A DNA stretch of 64,000 nt from positions 186,001 through 250,000 of the forward strand of contig NZ_JAIUZM010000004.1 of NCBI RefSeq assembly GCF_020171345.1. The letters are read 5' to 3'. Below the pieces are notes generated by a model. That model was not told where the DNA came from. It saw nothing but the letters and a program-made list of their open reading frames with translations, and made no database searches. The stretch comes from Microbulbifer agarilyticus. GTDB lineage: Bacteria; Pseudomonadota; Gammaproteobacteria; Pseudomonadales; Cellvibrionaceae. This document shows positions 53,819-64,000 of this stretch, piece by piece. The translations under genes and the position numbers were made by a program. Each line of letters opens with the position of its first letter. The first letter of the stretch is position 1.

Positions 53819-55303
53819 ATGTCCAAAGATTTACCCACAAGCGCCGAATCAGGAAAGGTAATGACCCCATCAGGTGAGCGTAACTACCAAGTTCCAGCCA
53901 TGCGCCGTATTCGCCGCATCCACTTTATCGGTGTCGGCGGTGCCGGCATGAGCGGTATTGCGGAAGTTTTGCAGAACCAGGGCTACGAGGTTTCTGGTTC
54001 TGATTTGCGCGAGAGCAAGGTTACCGAGCGCCTGCGTAATCTGGGTGTGAAAGTGCAGATCGGCCACACCGAAGAGAATGTCCGCGATGTCGATGTTGTG
54101 GTGAACTCTTCGGCAATTTACGGAGATAACCCGGAGTTAACCGCTGCGCGAGAAAATCGTATTCCAGTGGTTCGCCGCGCGGAGATGCTGGGTGAGTTAA
54201 TGCGTTACCGCTACGGCATCGCTGTGGCTGGCACCCATGGCAAGACCACCACAACCAGTCTGATCGCGTCAATTTTCGCCGCCGATGAGAAGGATCCGAC
54301 GTTTGTGATTGGCGGACTGGTGAACAGTGCTGGCGCCAATGCGGCCTTGGGTGAGAGTCGCTATCTGGTTGCCGAAGCCGACGAAAGTGATGCGTCTTTC
54401 CTGCATTTGCAGCCCATGGTTACCGTGGTGACCAATATTGACGCCGATCATATGGAGACCTATGGCGGCGACTTTGAAAAAGTGAAGCAGATTTTCATCG
54501 ACTTTATCCACAACCTGCCGTTTTACGGGCTGGCGGTGATGTGCGGTGATGATGCCAATGTGCAAGAAATTATCCCCAAGCTGGCCCGTCCGGTTGCGAC
54601 CTACGGCTTTGAAGAGGGCAACGATTTCCGGATCAGCAATGTAAGACAGGAACCCCTGCGCAGCTTTTTCGATGTGCAGCGCCCAGATGGCAGTGTCATC
54701 GACGTTTGTGTGAATGTTCCAGGTATCCACAATGTGCTGAATGCCACTGCTGCGATCGCCGTGGCTACGGAAGAGGGGGTTAGCGATACCGCTATTCGCG
54801 AGGGCCTCAAAGGTTTTCAGGGTGTGGGTCGACGCTTTCAGATTTACGGCGAGTACCCGGTCAGTGACGATCAGCAGGCTTCAAAGGTCATGCTGGTGGA
54901 TGACTACGGCCATCACCCACGCGAGGTGGCCGCGACGATTAAAACCGTGCGCGATGGCTGGCCGGAACGTCGTCTGGTAATGGTGTATCAACCACACCGC
55001 TATACCCGGACCCGGGATTTGTTTGAAGACTTTGTCCAAGTGCTATCCGAGGTCGACAAACTGGTCCTACTGGATGTATATAGCGCGGGCGAAGCGGTGA
55101 TCCCCGGCGCAGACGGTCGCACCCTGGCGCGCAGTATTCGTAACCGCGGTCAGGTCGATCCGATTTTCGTGGAAAAAGTTGACCAGGTGCCGCCGATTCT
55201 TGCGGACCTGCTGGAGCCGGGGGATATCGTTTTGACCCAGGGTGCTGGCAATGTTGGCGGACTCGCCCAGCAGCTGTCTGAATGGCGTCTTGGTGATAAG
55301 TAG
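53819..55303 (+). CDS. murC: UDP-N-acetylmuramate--L-alanine ligase
   Basis: A 494-residue Mur ligase. After a 30-residue leader, [23 protein letters not shown] gives the UDP-binding Rossmann motif; the P-loop is [16 protein letters not shown]; and [14 protein letters not shown] and [14 protein letters not shown] identify MurC, separating it from Mpl at 533. It adds the first residue, L-Ala. In many relatives ddlB follows, but here ftsQ comes next after 60 bp. Confidence 0.97.
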   Translation: MSKDLPTSAESGKVMTPSGERNYQVPAMRRIRRIHFIGVGGAGMSGIAEVLQNQGYEVSGSDLRESKVTERLRNLGVKVQIGHTEENVRDVDVVVNSSAIYGDNPELTAARENRIPVVRRAEMLGELMRYRYGIAVAGTHGKTTTTSLIASIFAADEKDPTFVIGGLVNSAGANAALGESRYLVAEADESDASFLHLQPMVTVVTNIDADHMETYGGDFEKVKQIFIDFIHNLPFYGLAVMCGDDANVQEIIPKLARPVATYGFEEGNDFRISNVRQEPLRSFFDVQRPDGSVIDVCVNVPGIHNVLNATAAIAVATEEGVSDTAIREGLKGFQGVGRRFQIYGEYPVSDDQQASKVMLVDDYGHHPREVAATIKTVRDGWPERRLVMVYQPHRYTRTRDLFEDFVQVLSEVDKLVLLDVYSAGEAVIPGADGRTLARSIRNRGQVDPIFVEKVDQVPPILADLLEPGDIVLTQGAGNVGGLAQQLSEWRLGDK

Positions 55304-55363
55304 AGTGCGTAGAGCACCAAGCATGAAACTGTGAATAAACGAGAAATGCGGTGACTTTCAGCC

Positions 55364-56203
55364 GTGGCTACAAACAAAAAAACGTCGCGCGATAAAGTCG
55401 CCAAGCCAAAGAAAGGGAAAAAATCGGTACGCGGTGCGCGTGCGCTGCCGGACCCTGGCCAGGAAGCTTCTACCGGTGTTTTGCGCATCGTCGCTATGGT
55501 TGGGTTGCTGGCACTGGTGGCGTCCGGGCTGGGATATGCCGCGCACTGGCTTTGGCAGCAGGCCCCCAGTGTGGCACCGAGCCGGGAAGAAGTTCTGGTT
55601 AATGTGCGGGTAGAAGCGCCATTTCGCGCGGTGAGTGAAAAAGCGGTGGAGGACATTTTGCTTCCACACCTGCGCAACGGCTTTTTCGCTGTGGATATTG
55701 ATCGGGTGCGCTCGGCGCTGATGGACGATCCCTGGATTGTGAATGCGTCGGTGAGCCGGCGCTGGCCGCACGGGGTTGAGGTGGTCATCGAAGAGGCCGA
55801 GCCTCTGGCAATTTGGGGTGACGATCACTTATTGGTCGCCAGTGGCGCACTGCTACCCCGGCCAGAAAATTTGCGTGATTTGCGCTTGCCGGAATTGGCT
55901 GGGGACGCGGATCTGGTGGATCGAATAATGATGCAGTATCAGGCACTGGCCGGGCTGCTTACCACCAAAGATATGGAAGTGCGCCGCCTGTCATTTGATG
56001 ACCTGGCGGGCTGGCAGCTAGAGCTGGTGAGCGGTATCCGCTTGCAGCTTGGCCATGATGAGCTGTTGGAACGCGTTGGCCGTTTCCTCAGCTTGACGCG
56101 CGGCGTACTGGCGCCGCATCTGCAAAAAATTGCGGGCGTGGACGCCCGTTACAACAACGCAGTTGCGGTGCAATGGAAAGAAACGGAACAAGCGAAAAAC
56201 TGA
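55364..56203 (+). CDS. ftsQ: Cell division protein FtsQ
   Basis: A 279-residue bitopic protein: a Lys/Arg-rich cytoplasmic N-terminus (about 1-38), one helix (VAMVGLLALVASGLGYAAHWLW, about 43-64), a POTRA domain (about 75-145, VRVEAPFRAVSEKAVEDIL) and the beta domain ending in FLSLTRGVLAPHLQKIAGVDARYNNAVAVQW. FtsQ joins FtsL and FtsB and links early and late division proteins. GTG start at 55364 has a weak ribosome binding site. No ddl precedes it. Confidence 0.93.
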   Translation: MATNKKTSRDKVAKPKKGKKSVRGARALPDPGQEASTGVLRIVAMVGLLALVASGLGYAAHWLWQQAPSVAPSREEVLVNVRVEAPFRAVSEKAVEDILLPHLRNGFFAVDIDRVRSALMDDPWIVNASVSRRWPHGVEVVIEEAEPLAIWGDDHLLVASGALLPRPENLRDLRLPELAGDADLVDRIMMQYQALAGLLTTKDMEVRRLSFDDLAGWQLELVSGIRLQLGHDELLERVGRFLSLTRGVLAPHLQKIAGVDARYNNAVAVQWKETEQAKN

Positions 56204-56294
56204 CAACAAAATAGGTAGATAAAAAGCGAGGCTTCGTCCTGATCTGGCATTCAAAATGCGGATCGGCACAGCGTCTCGCGAGGTTGAAAATCCA

Positions 56295-57530
56295 ATGACA
56301 CAATCCTCTGAACCGCGCATGATCGTCGGGCTGGATATCGGTACGTCCAAGGTAGTTGCGATCGTCGGCGAAGTTACCGGAGACGGCGAATTAAATATCG
56401 TCGGCATCGGCTCTCACCGCTCCACGGGTATGAAGCGGGGCGTGGTGGTGAATATTGAATCCACAGTGCAGTCCATTCAGCGCGCTGTGGAAGAGGCCGA
56501 GTTAATGGCCGGCTGTGAGATTCATTCGGTGTATGCGGGTATTGCCGGTAGCCATATTCGCAGCCTGAATTCGCACGGCATTGTTGCGATTAAGGATCGT
56601 GAAGTAACGCAGCAGGATCTGGATCGGGTAATTGACGCGGCCCGTGCCGTGGCGATACCTGCCGACCAGAAGATATTGCACACCCTGCCGCAGGAATACC
56701 TGATCGATAACCAGGAGGGTGTAAAGGAGCCGCTGGGAATGTCCGGTGTTCGCCTGGAGGCCAAGGTGCACCTGGTGAGTGGTGCGGTAAATGCGGCACA
56801 GAACATTGAAAAGTGTATTCGTCGCTGCGGCCTGGAAGTGGAAGACATCATTCTTGAGCAGCTCGCCTCGAGCTATGCGGTACTGACCGACGATGAGAAA
56901 GAGCTGGGTGTATGCATGGTGGATATCGGTGGTGGCACCACGGATATCGCCGTGTTTACTGGCGGTTCTATTCGACACACTGGCGTGATTCCGATCGCTG
57001 GGGATCAGGTCACCAACGATATCGCCATGGCCCTGCGTACGCCAACGCCGCACGCAGAAGACCTGAAAATCAAATACGCATGCGCCCTGGCGAAGCTTGC
57101 CCGTGAAGGCGAGACCATCAAGGTGCCGAGTGTCGGCGATCGCGCACCGCGCGACCTGTCCCGTCAGGCGTTGGCCGAGGTCGTCGAGCCGCGTTACGAC
57201 GAACTGTTCACTCTGGTGCAGGCCGAATTGCGTCGCAGCGGTTTTGAAGATTTATGTGCGGCGGGCATCGTGCTTACCGGTGGCTCGTCGAAGATGGAGG
57301 GCGCGGTGGAATTGGCTGAGGAGATTTTCCATATGCCGGTGCGTCTCGCCATACCTCAGGGTATCTCCGGCCTTACGGACATCGTGAGTAACCCGATTTA
57401 TTCCACAGGTGTTGGCTTGCTGATGTATGCAATCCAGTCGGAAGAAAACAAGGGCGGACAGTCCAGCGTGAAGCACAGTGAAAACCAGTGGTGGGACAAG
57501 GTTAAGCACTGGTTCAGAGGCAACCTCTGA
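56295..57530 (+). CDS. ftsA: Cell division protein FtsA
   Basis: A 411-residue actin-like ATPase that tethers FtsZ to the membrane. It has the phosphate loop VGLDIGTSKVVAIVGE, the 1C subdomain with GAVNAAQNIEKCIRRCGLEV, GVCMVDIGGGTTDIAVFTGG as the second phosphate loop, and GIVLTGGSSKMEGAVELAE. The C-terminal amphipathic helix is WWDKVKHWFRGNL, the membrane target sequence. ATG 56295 matches family starts; an ATG at 56256 adds 13 residues without a ribosome binding site. It is followed by a 63-bp gap and ftsZ. Confidence 0.96.
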   Translation: MTQSSEPRMIVGLDIGTSKVVAIVGEVTGDGELNIVGIGSHRSTGMKRGVVVNIESTVQSIQRAVEEAELMAGCEIHSVYAGIAGSHIRSLNSHGIVAIKDREVTQQDLDRVIDAARAVAIPADQKILHTLPQEYLIDNQEGVKEPLGMSGVRLEAKVHLVSGAVNAAQNIEKCIRRCGLEVEDIILEQLASSYAVLTDDEKELGVCMVDIGGGTTDIAVFTGGSIRHTGVIPIAGDQVTNDIAMALRTPTPHAEDLKIKYACALAKLAREGETIKVPSVGDRAPRDLSRQALAEVVEPRYDELFTLVQAELRRSGFEDLCAAGIVLTGGSSKMEGAVELAEEIFHMPVRLAIPQGISGLTDIVSNPIYSTGVGLLMYAIQSEENKGGQSSVKHSENQWWDKVKHWFRGNL

Positions 57531-57593
57531 AGCAAAAAATAATTACCGGGATCGATAATTAAATTTAGACATGAGCAAAAAAGGGGAACAGCA

Positions 57594-58799
57594 ATGTTCG
57601 AACTCGTAGATAGTGTACAGGATAAGCCTGTCATCAAGGTGATCGGTGTGGGAGGCGGCGGTGGTAACGCCGTGAAGCACATGATCGCCAGCCAAGTAGA
57701 CGGTGTGGATTTCATCTGCGCAAATACCGACGCACAGGCGCTGAAGGATGTGGAAGCGCAAACCATTCTGCAGCTGGGTAACACCATTACCCGTGGACTG
57801 GGTGCCGGTGCCAACCCGGAGGTGGGCCGTCAGTCTGCACTGGAAGACCGCGAGCGCATTGCAGAAGTGCTGACCGGTGCCGACATGGTATTTATTACCG
57901 CTGGTATGGGTGGCGGCACTGGCACCGGTGGTGCGCCGATCGTGGCAGAGATTGCCAAAGATCTCGGCATCCTTACCGTTGCTGTGGTTACGCGTCCTTT
58001 CATGATTGAAGGCCGCAAGCGCACCACGGTTGCGGAAGAGGGTATCCTCGAGCTACGCGACAAGGTCGACTCGCTGATTACCATCCCCAACGATCGCCTG
58101 CTGGAAGTACTTGGCAACAAGATCACCATGAAGGCGGCTTACAAAGAAGCCGACAACGTATTACTGGGTGCAGTACAGGGCATCGCGGATTTGATGATTC
58201 GCCCGGGCATCATGAACGTGGACTTCGCCGATGTGCGCACCGTCATGTCCGAAATGGGTATGGCGATGATGGGCTCCGGTGCGGCGGTTGGCGAAAATCG
58301 CGCCCGCGAAGCCGCGGAGAAAGCCGTGCGCAGCCCGTTGCTGGATAACGTAAACCTACAGGGTGCTCGCGGAATCCTCGTGAACATCATTACCGGCAGC
58401 GAAGATGCTGGCTGTCAGGAACTGACCCTGGGTGAGTACTCGGAAGTTGGTCAGATCGTGCAGGAAATCGCTTCCGATGACGCGACTGTGGTAATCGGTA
58501 CTGCAGTGGATGACAAGCTGGGTGACGAGATGCGGGTGACCGTTGTTGCTGCTGGGCTTGGCGAAGCGTCTGCACAAGTCGCGCGCCCGACCAAAGTGGT
58601 GGACAACACCCGTCGCCAGGATCCGCGCGAAGCGGCGCGTCCTGCCGCCACCGCTGACGCGACCCGTGAGTCCAAAGAGGTTCCCTCTGCACCGCGTGCG
58701 GAAGGTGAACGCAAGCGCAGCCTGCCTCCGATCAATCCGTCCGATCAGGACATGGAGTACCTGGATATTCCTGCGTTCTTGCGTCGACAGGCCGACTAA
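57594..58799 (+). CDS. ftsZ: Cell division protein FtsZ
   Basis: A 401-residue tubulin-like GTPase that builds the division ring. It begins MFELVDSVQDKPVIKVIGVG; the GTP loop GMGGGTGTGGAP lies at 104-115, and the T7 loop with NVDFADVRTVM supplies the catalytic Asp residues. After the globular core (to about 318) a variable linker rich in Arg, Ala and Pro leads to the C-terminal peptide YLDIPAFLRRQAD, which binds FtsA and ZipA. The linker is about 60 residues, similar to relatives. Confidence 0.98.
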   Translation: MFELVDSVQDKPVIKVIGVGGGGGNAVKHMIASQVDGVDFICANTDAQALKDVEAQTILQLGNTITRGLGAGANPEVGRQSALEDRERIAEVLTGADMVFITAGMGGGTGTGGAPIVAEIAKDLGILTVAVVTRPFMIEGRKRTTVAEEGILELRDKVDSLITIPNDRLLEVLGNKITMKAAYKEADNVLLGAVQGIADLMIRPGIMNVDFADVRTVMSEMGMAMMGSGAAVGENRAREAAEKAVRSPLLDNVNLQGARGILVNIITGSEDAGCQELTLGEYSEVGQIVQEIASDDATVVIGTAVDDKLGDEMRVTVVAAGLGEASAQVARPTKVVDNTRRQDPREAARPAATADATRESKEVPSAPRAEGERKRSLPPINPSDQDMEYLDIPAFLRRQAD

Positions 58800-59281
58800 G
58801 TCGAGCGGGCTCCCCAGAGTAGGGGCGGCATTTGCTCATGTCCACGCCCGGTGAAACCCCGGGCTTTCGCCCGCTCTGGCGAGGGTGGCAGGACTTGGAA
58901 CAACGGGGCCTGTCACCCGGAGCCCGTCAGCGCAGTCCGCTGACGGCGACTGAACAGGGAAGAACTAACGAGTAATACGACGCAAGGAAGCGTTGCTTGA
59001 TAGAGGAAAGATTACACACCGATCAACGAGAGGTTAGTGACCGGTAGGTTCTGCTGCGGCGTATTTTCGGCGAGAACGTACAATTATTGGCGATACTGTG
59101 TACTGGTTTGGCGTTGGAGTCTTCGCGCTAGACTATGCTTAATCTTATCAGTGCGGAAACACCGTGCCGCAAACGCAGAGATGACCAGAGGGGTTTCTGT
59201 AGTTTTGGCGTAGATTTTCTGTTATTATCGCCGGCTCGCTGCGGCTCGTGTGCCGCTCACCGATTGGGAACCTAGATATAG
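58800..59281. promoter_or_regulatory. ftsZ-lpxC intergenic region with hairpins
   Basis: 480 bases with no gene. GCCCGG (58846-58851) pairs with CCGGGC (58859-58864), followed by only three T residues, a weak terminator at best. A perfect 9-bp hairpin follows at 58924-58946. A/T-rich sequence near 59215-59230 may hold an lpxC promoter, but no good pair is visible. lpxC lies 482 bases after the ftsZ stop, so it probably has its own promoter. Confidence 0.45.
58924..58946 (+). other. Perfect 9-bp hairpin in the ftsZ-lpxC spacer
   Basis: CCGTCAGCG (58924-58932) and CGCTGACGG (58938-58946) are exact inverted repeats around a five-base loop CAGTC. No T run follows, so it is not a standard terminator; it could stabilise a transcript end or bind a protein. 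Confidence 0.7.
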
Positions 59282-60196
59282 ATGATCAAACAGCGCACTC
59301 TCAAGAACGCAATTCGTGCTACTGGCGTCGGCCTGCATACCGGTAAAAAGGTGATTTTGACCCTGAAACCGGCGCCGGTGAACAGTGGTATCGTTTTCCG
59401 TCGGGTCGACCTGGATCCGGTGGTTGAGATTGAAGCACGTGCCGAAAACGTGGGTGACACCCTGCTCTCCACCACTCTGGTGAAGGGCGATGTGCGTGTC
59501 GCTACCGTTGAGCACCTGCTTTCCGCAATGGCGGGCCTGGGTATCGACAATGCGATTGTCGAACTGTCTGCCCAAGAAGTGCCGATCATGGACGGTAGTG
59601 CCGGTCCTTTCGTATTCCTGATCCAGTCTGCGGGTATTCAGGAGCAGGCTGCTCCGAAGAAGTTCCTGCGGATCAAAAAGCCGGTAACCGTTGAGGAAGG
59701 CGACAAGGTCGCGAGCTTCCTGCCATTCAACGGCTTCAAGGTTTCCTTCACTATTGATTTTGACCACCCAGTATTCCAAGGGCGCAATCTGACCTCAGCG
59801 GTCGATTTCTCCAGTACTTCTTTCGTCAAGGAAGTGAGCCGTGCGCGTACCTTTGGTTTCATGCATGAGATTGAGTACCTGCGCTCTAAAGGCCTGGTGC
59901 AGGGTGGCAGCGTTGATAACGCCATCGTTATTGACCAGTACCGCATCCTGAATGAGGGCGGTCTCCGTTACGAAGATGAATTCGTAAAGCATAAGATTCT
60001 CGACGCCATCGGCGACCTGTACCTGTTGGGTACTAGCGTGATTGGTGAGTTCAAGGCGTTCAAATCTGGCCATGCATTGAACAACAAGTCCCTGCGCACC
60101 CTGATGGCGCAGGAAGATGCCTGGGAGATGGTGACCTTCGAGGGTGAACAAGAAGAAGCGCCTATCTCTTACGTCAAGCCAATCCTGGCGGTGTAA
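59282..60196 (+). CDS. lpxC: UDP-3-O-acyl-N-acetylglucosamine deacetylase
   Basis: A 304-residue zinc enzyme and the committed step of lipid A synthesis. Zinc ligands are H78 in [18 protein letters not shown] and the H-x-x-x-D pair in [16 protein letters not shown] (about H237 and D241). [13 protein letters not shown] and [20 protein letters not shown] are conserved. Its level is set by FtsH proteolysis in E. coli via a C-terminal tail; here the tail ends [14 protein letters not shown], which differs from the E. coli tail. A clear terminator follows. Confidence 0.97.
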   Translation: MIKQRTLKNAIRATGVGLHTGKKVILTLKPAPVNSGIVFRRVDLDPVVEIEARAENVGDTLLSTTLVKGDVRVATVEHLLSAMAGLGIDNAIVELSAQEVPIMDGSAGPFVFLIQSAGIQEQAAPKKFLRIKKPVTVEEGDKVASFLPFNGFKVSFTIDFDHPVFQGRNLTSAVDFSSTSFVKEVSRARTFGFMHEIEYLRSKGLVQGGSVDNAIVIDQYRILNEGGLRYEDEFVKHKILDAIGDLYLLGTSVIGEFKAFKSGHALNNKSLRTLMAQEDAWEMVTFEGEQEEAPISYVKPILAV

Positions 60197-60210
60197 GAGG
60201 CGCGTAACGA

Positions 60211-60241
60211 GAAAGCCGGCACGAAAATTGCCGGCTTTTTT
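60211..60241 (+). terminator. Terminator after lpxC
   Basis: AAGCCGGCA (60213-60221) pairs with TGCCGGCTT (60229-60237) and is followed by a T run to 60241. Confidence 0.9.
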
Positions 60242-60473
60242 GTGTGTTGGTGGCAGAAGGTGTCTGCGCCACTACTCTTTTTAAGCCGCCAATACCTGGT
60301 ACATTGGTCGGCGACTTGCCATTGAGGATGGCCGTGGGGCATAGCAGGATGCGACAGTCCCGGTTACAGCAGAAGTAATACCTTTTGAGGTCAGTGGGTT
60401 CTGATCCGTTTAGGTAGCTGCTGGTGACTGAATCATTACAACAACAATTTGTCGCAAACCTTACACGCTTGCT

Positions 60474-61412
60474 ATGAAAGTTATCCTCGTCAACGATCGC
60501 GGCGGTGTCTCCCGCAGCTTCAACTTCGGCGGCCTGAGCAAAGCTTTGCTCGGCCTTTGCCTGTTGGGGCTTCCTGTTGGCGCATTTTTCATTGGTGCAA
60601 ACCTACCTGCTACGGAATCCGACGTATTCGATTCGCGTGCAGTGAAAGCGTGGAACAAGGCCCTGCGCAAGCAGCAGGATCAGATCTCCGATGCAGATCA
60701 GCAGGCGCGTGAGCAGCTGACTGCGCTTACCGTGAAGCTCGCGGAGTTACAGGCCCGCCTGACCCGTTTGGACGCGCTCGGTGAGCGCCTGACCACCATT
60801 GCAAAGCTGGATGAGGGTGAGTTTCAGTTTGGCGCGACGCCTGCTGTCGGTGGCCCCGAGGATTCGGGTATCGCCGGTTCCAGTGATCTTCCCTACCACC
60901 CCCCAGAATTCCTCGAGGTTATCGGCGATCTGTCGGATCAGATTGAAGACCGCCAGATGCAGTTGCAGACCCTCGATAGCCTGATGAGCCGCCAGCAGCT
61001 GCAGGATGAGCAGTTTATCGCCGGGCGCCCGATCACCCGTGGCTGGATGTCTTCACGCTATGGCTACCGTACTGACCCTTTCAGTGGTCGCCGCTCCTGG
61101 CACAAAGGTGTGGATTTTGCCGGCAAGCGCGGCTCTGATGTGGTTTCTGTGGCTGCCGGTGTGGTGACCTGGGCGGAAGATCGCTATGGCTATGGCCAGT
61201 TGGTGGAGATTAACCACGGTAACGGCTATAAAACCCGCTATGGCCACAACAGTGAGATCAAGGTCAAGCTGGGCGATATCGTGAAAAAGGGCCAGGTGAT
61301 TGCCCTGATGGGTTCCAGCGGCCGCTCCACGGGCCCTCACGTACACTTTGAAGTCTACAAGAACGACCGCCCGGTCGATCCTGCCAGCTACATCCGCCGC
61401 ACCGGCAGATAA
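60474..61412 (+). CDS. M23-family peptidoglycan endopeptidase-like protein
   Basis: A 312-residue envelope protein. A transmembrane segment (about 21-42, ALLGLCLLGLPVGAFFIGANL) precedes a coiled coil (about 55-110) and a C-terminal LytM/M23 domain (about 180-310). The zinc-type motifs are present: HKGVDFAGKRGSDVVSVAAG and HVHFEVYKNDRPVDP, plus GYGQLVEINHGNGYKTRYGHNSE. The HxxxD and HxH pairs suggest an active metallopeptidase, unlike EnvC. It occupies the place held by secM in E. coli, between lpxC and secA; the arrangement with an M23 gene is usual in Pseudomonas-like bacteria. ATG 60474. No partner is adjacent. Confidence 0.9.
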   Translation: MKVILVNDRGGVSRSFNFGGLSKALLGLCLLGLPVGAFFIGANLPATESDVFDSRAVKAWNKALRKQQDQISDADQQAREQLTALTVKLAELQARLTRLDALGERLTTIAKLDEGEFQFGATPAVGGPEDSGIAGSSDLPYHPPEFLEVIGDLSDQIEDRQMQLQTLDSLMSRQQLQDEQFIAGRPITRGWMSSRYGYRTDPFSGRRSWHKGVDFAGKRGSDVVSVAAGVVTWAEDRYGYGQLVEINHGNGYKTRYGHNSEIKVKLGDIVKKGQVIALMGSSGRSTGPHVHFEVYKNDRPVDPASYIRRTGR

Positions 61413-61598
61413 CAACTATCCTCTATCATTGCGCAACGGGACCCTTGTAATCCCGTACTGGCGCCCGCAAGTTTACCCCAAACACCGGGCAAGACTGTTG
61501 CGGCGTCTGGCGCCTTCCTGTTTACTTGCACCTTTTCCGCGCAGCGACGTCACGAGCGGTCCCGCGGGCATAATCAGCATTAATGTGGTTTCTGAATA

Positions 61599-64000
<2,402 letters not shown>

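Noticed and set aside
61413-61598. A secM-like arrest gene between the M23 gene and secA
   Set aside because: No open frame with a signal peptide and arrest motif is present in the short gap; the secM position is taken by the M23 gene.

Overview
The window is a stretch of core chromosome from a Gram-negative gammaproteobacterium. Several things point there: the mraZ-to-lpxC division and cell-wall cluster, the Lpt lipopolysaccharide (LPS) transport genes, the kdsD-kdsC-lptCAB-rpoN-hpf-ptsN-rapZ-ptsO series known from Escherichia and Pseudomonas, sspAB, dolP-diaA-yraN-lpoA and a class A RNase P RNA. Gene order (mpl-ubiX, a standalone Sat-type ATP sulfurylase, lpxC followed by an M23 peptidase and then secA) fits the Pseudomonadales/Cellvibrionales branch. 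A marine Microbulbifer-like organism is my best guess, from memory of gene order and not from a search. I see no phage, insertion sequence, CRISPR array, tRNA or rRNA, and coding style is uniform.

Layout. 1-6340: the start of a pyrophosphate-dependent phosphofructokinase (minus strand), then mpl (peptidoglycan recycling), ubiX (prenyl-FMN), a SelW-like protein, a large RND/MMPL exporter and a lipase-like hydrolase. 6416-15878, all minus strand: darP, mgtE, the nitrogen PTS set (ptsO, rapZ, ptsN), hpf, rpoN, lptB-lptA-lptC and kdsC-kdsD. 16180-20660, plus strand: mlaC, ibaG, murA, hisG, hisD. 20671-26664: a DegS-type protease with a small exported protein (minus), sat, zapG (minus), zapE, rplM-rpsI. 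27162-31129: petA, a cytochrome b/c1 fusion gene, sspA, sspB. 31330-41901: a Yip1 protein, LemA plus an M48 protease, a thiolase, dolP-diaA-yraN, lpoA, rsmI, rnpB and a CysH-like protein. 42335-60196: the dcw cluster mraZ-rsmH-ftsL-ftsI-murE-murF-mraY-murD-ftsW-murG-murC-ftsQ-ftsA-ftsZ, then lpxC. 60474-64000: an M23 peptidase and the first 800 codons of secA, cut by the window end.

The genes converge on envelope building. MurA, MurC-G, MraY, FtsI, FtsW and LpoA make and crosslink peptidoglycan, and Mpl recycles it. KdsCD, LpxC and LptABC make and export LPS. FtsQLAZ, ZapE and ZapG act in division. SecA and the proteases handle export and quality control.

No wholly new system is evident. The points most worth a second look are: a single gene encoding cytochrome b and c1 with two extra linker helices (27758-29959); a mlaC gene stranded without mlaFED or mlaB (16180); six helically phased GTGG boxes in front of mraZ (42370-42424), more than the three described for E. 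coli; an acidic DPFA tandem repeat inside an RND exporter (4562-4633); an M48 protease with a TerB-like tail beside LemA; and a perfect hairpin in the long ftsZ-lpxC spacer. Start sites were chosen by ribosome binding sites and family N-termini; family assignments come from motif recognition without database searches.
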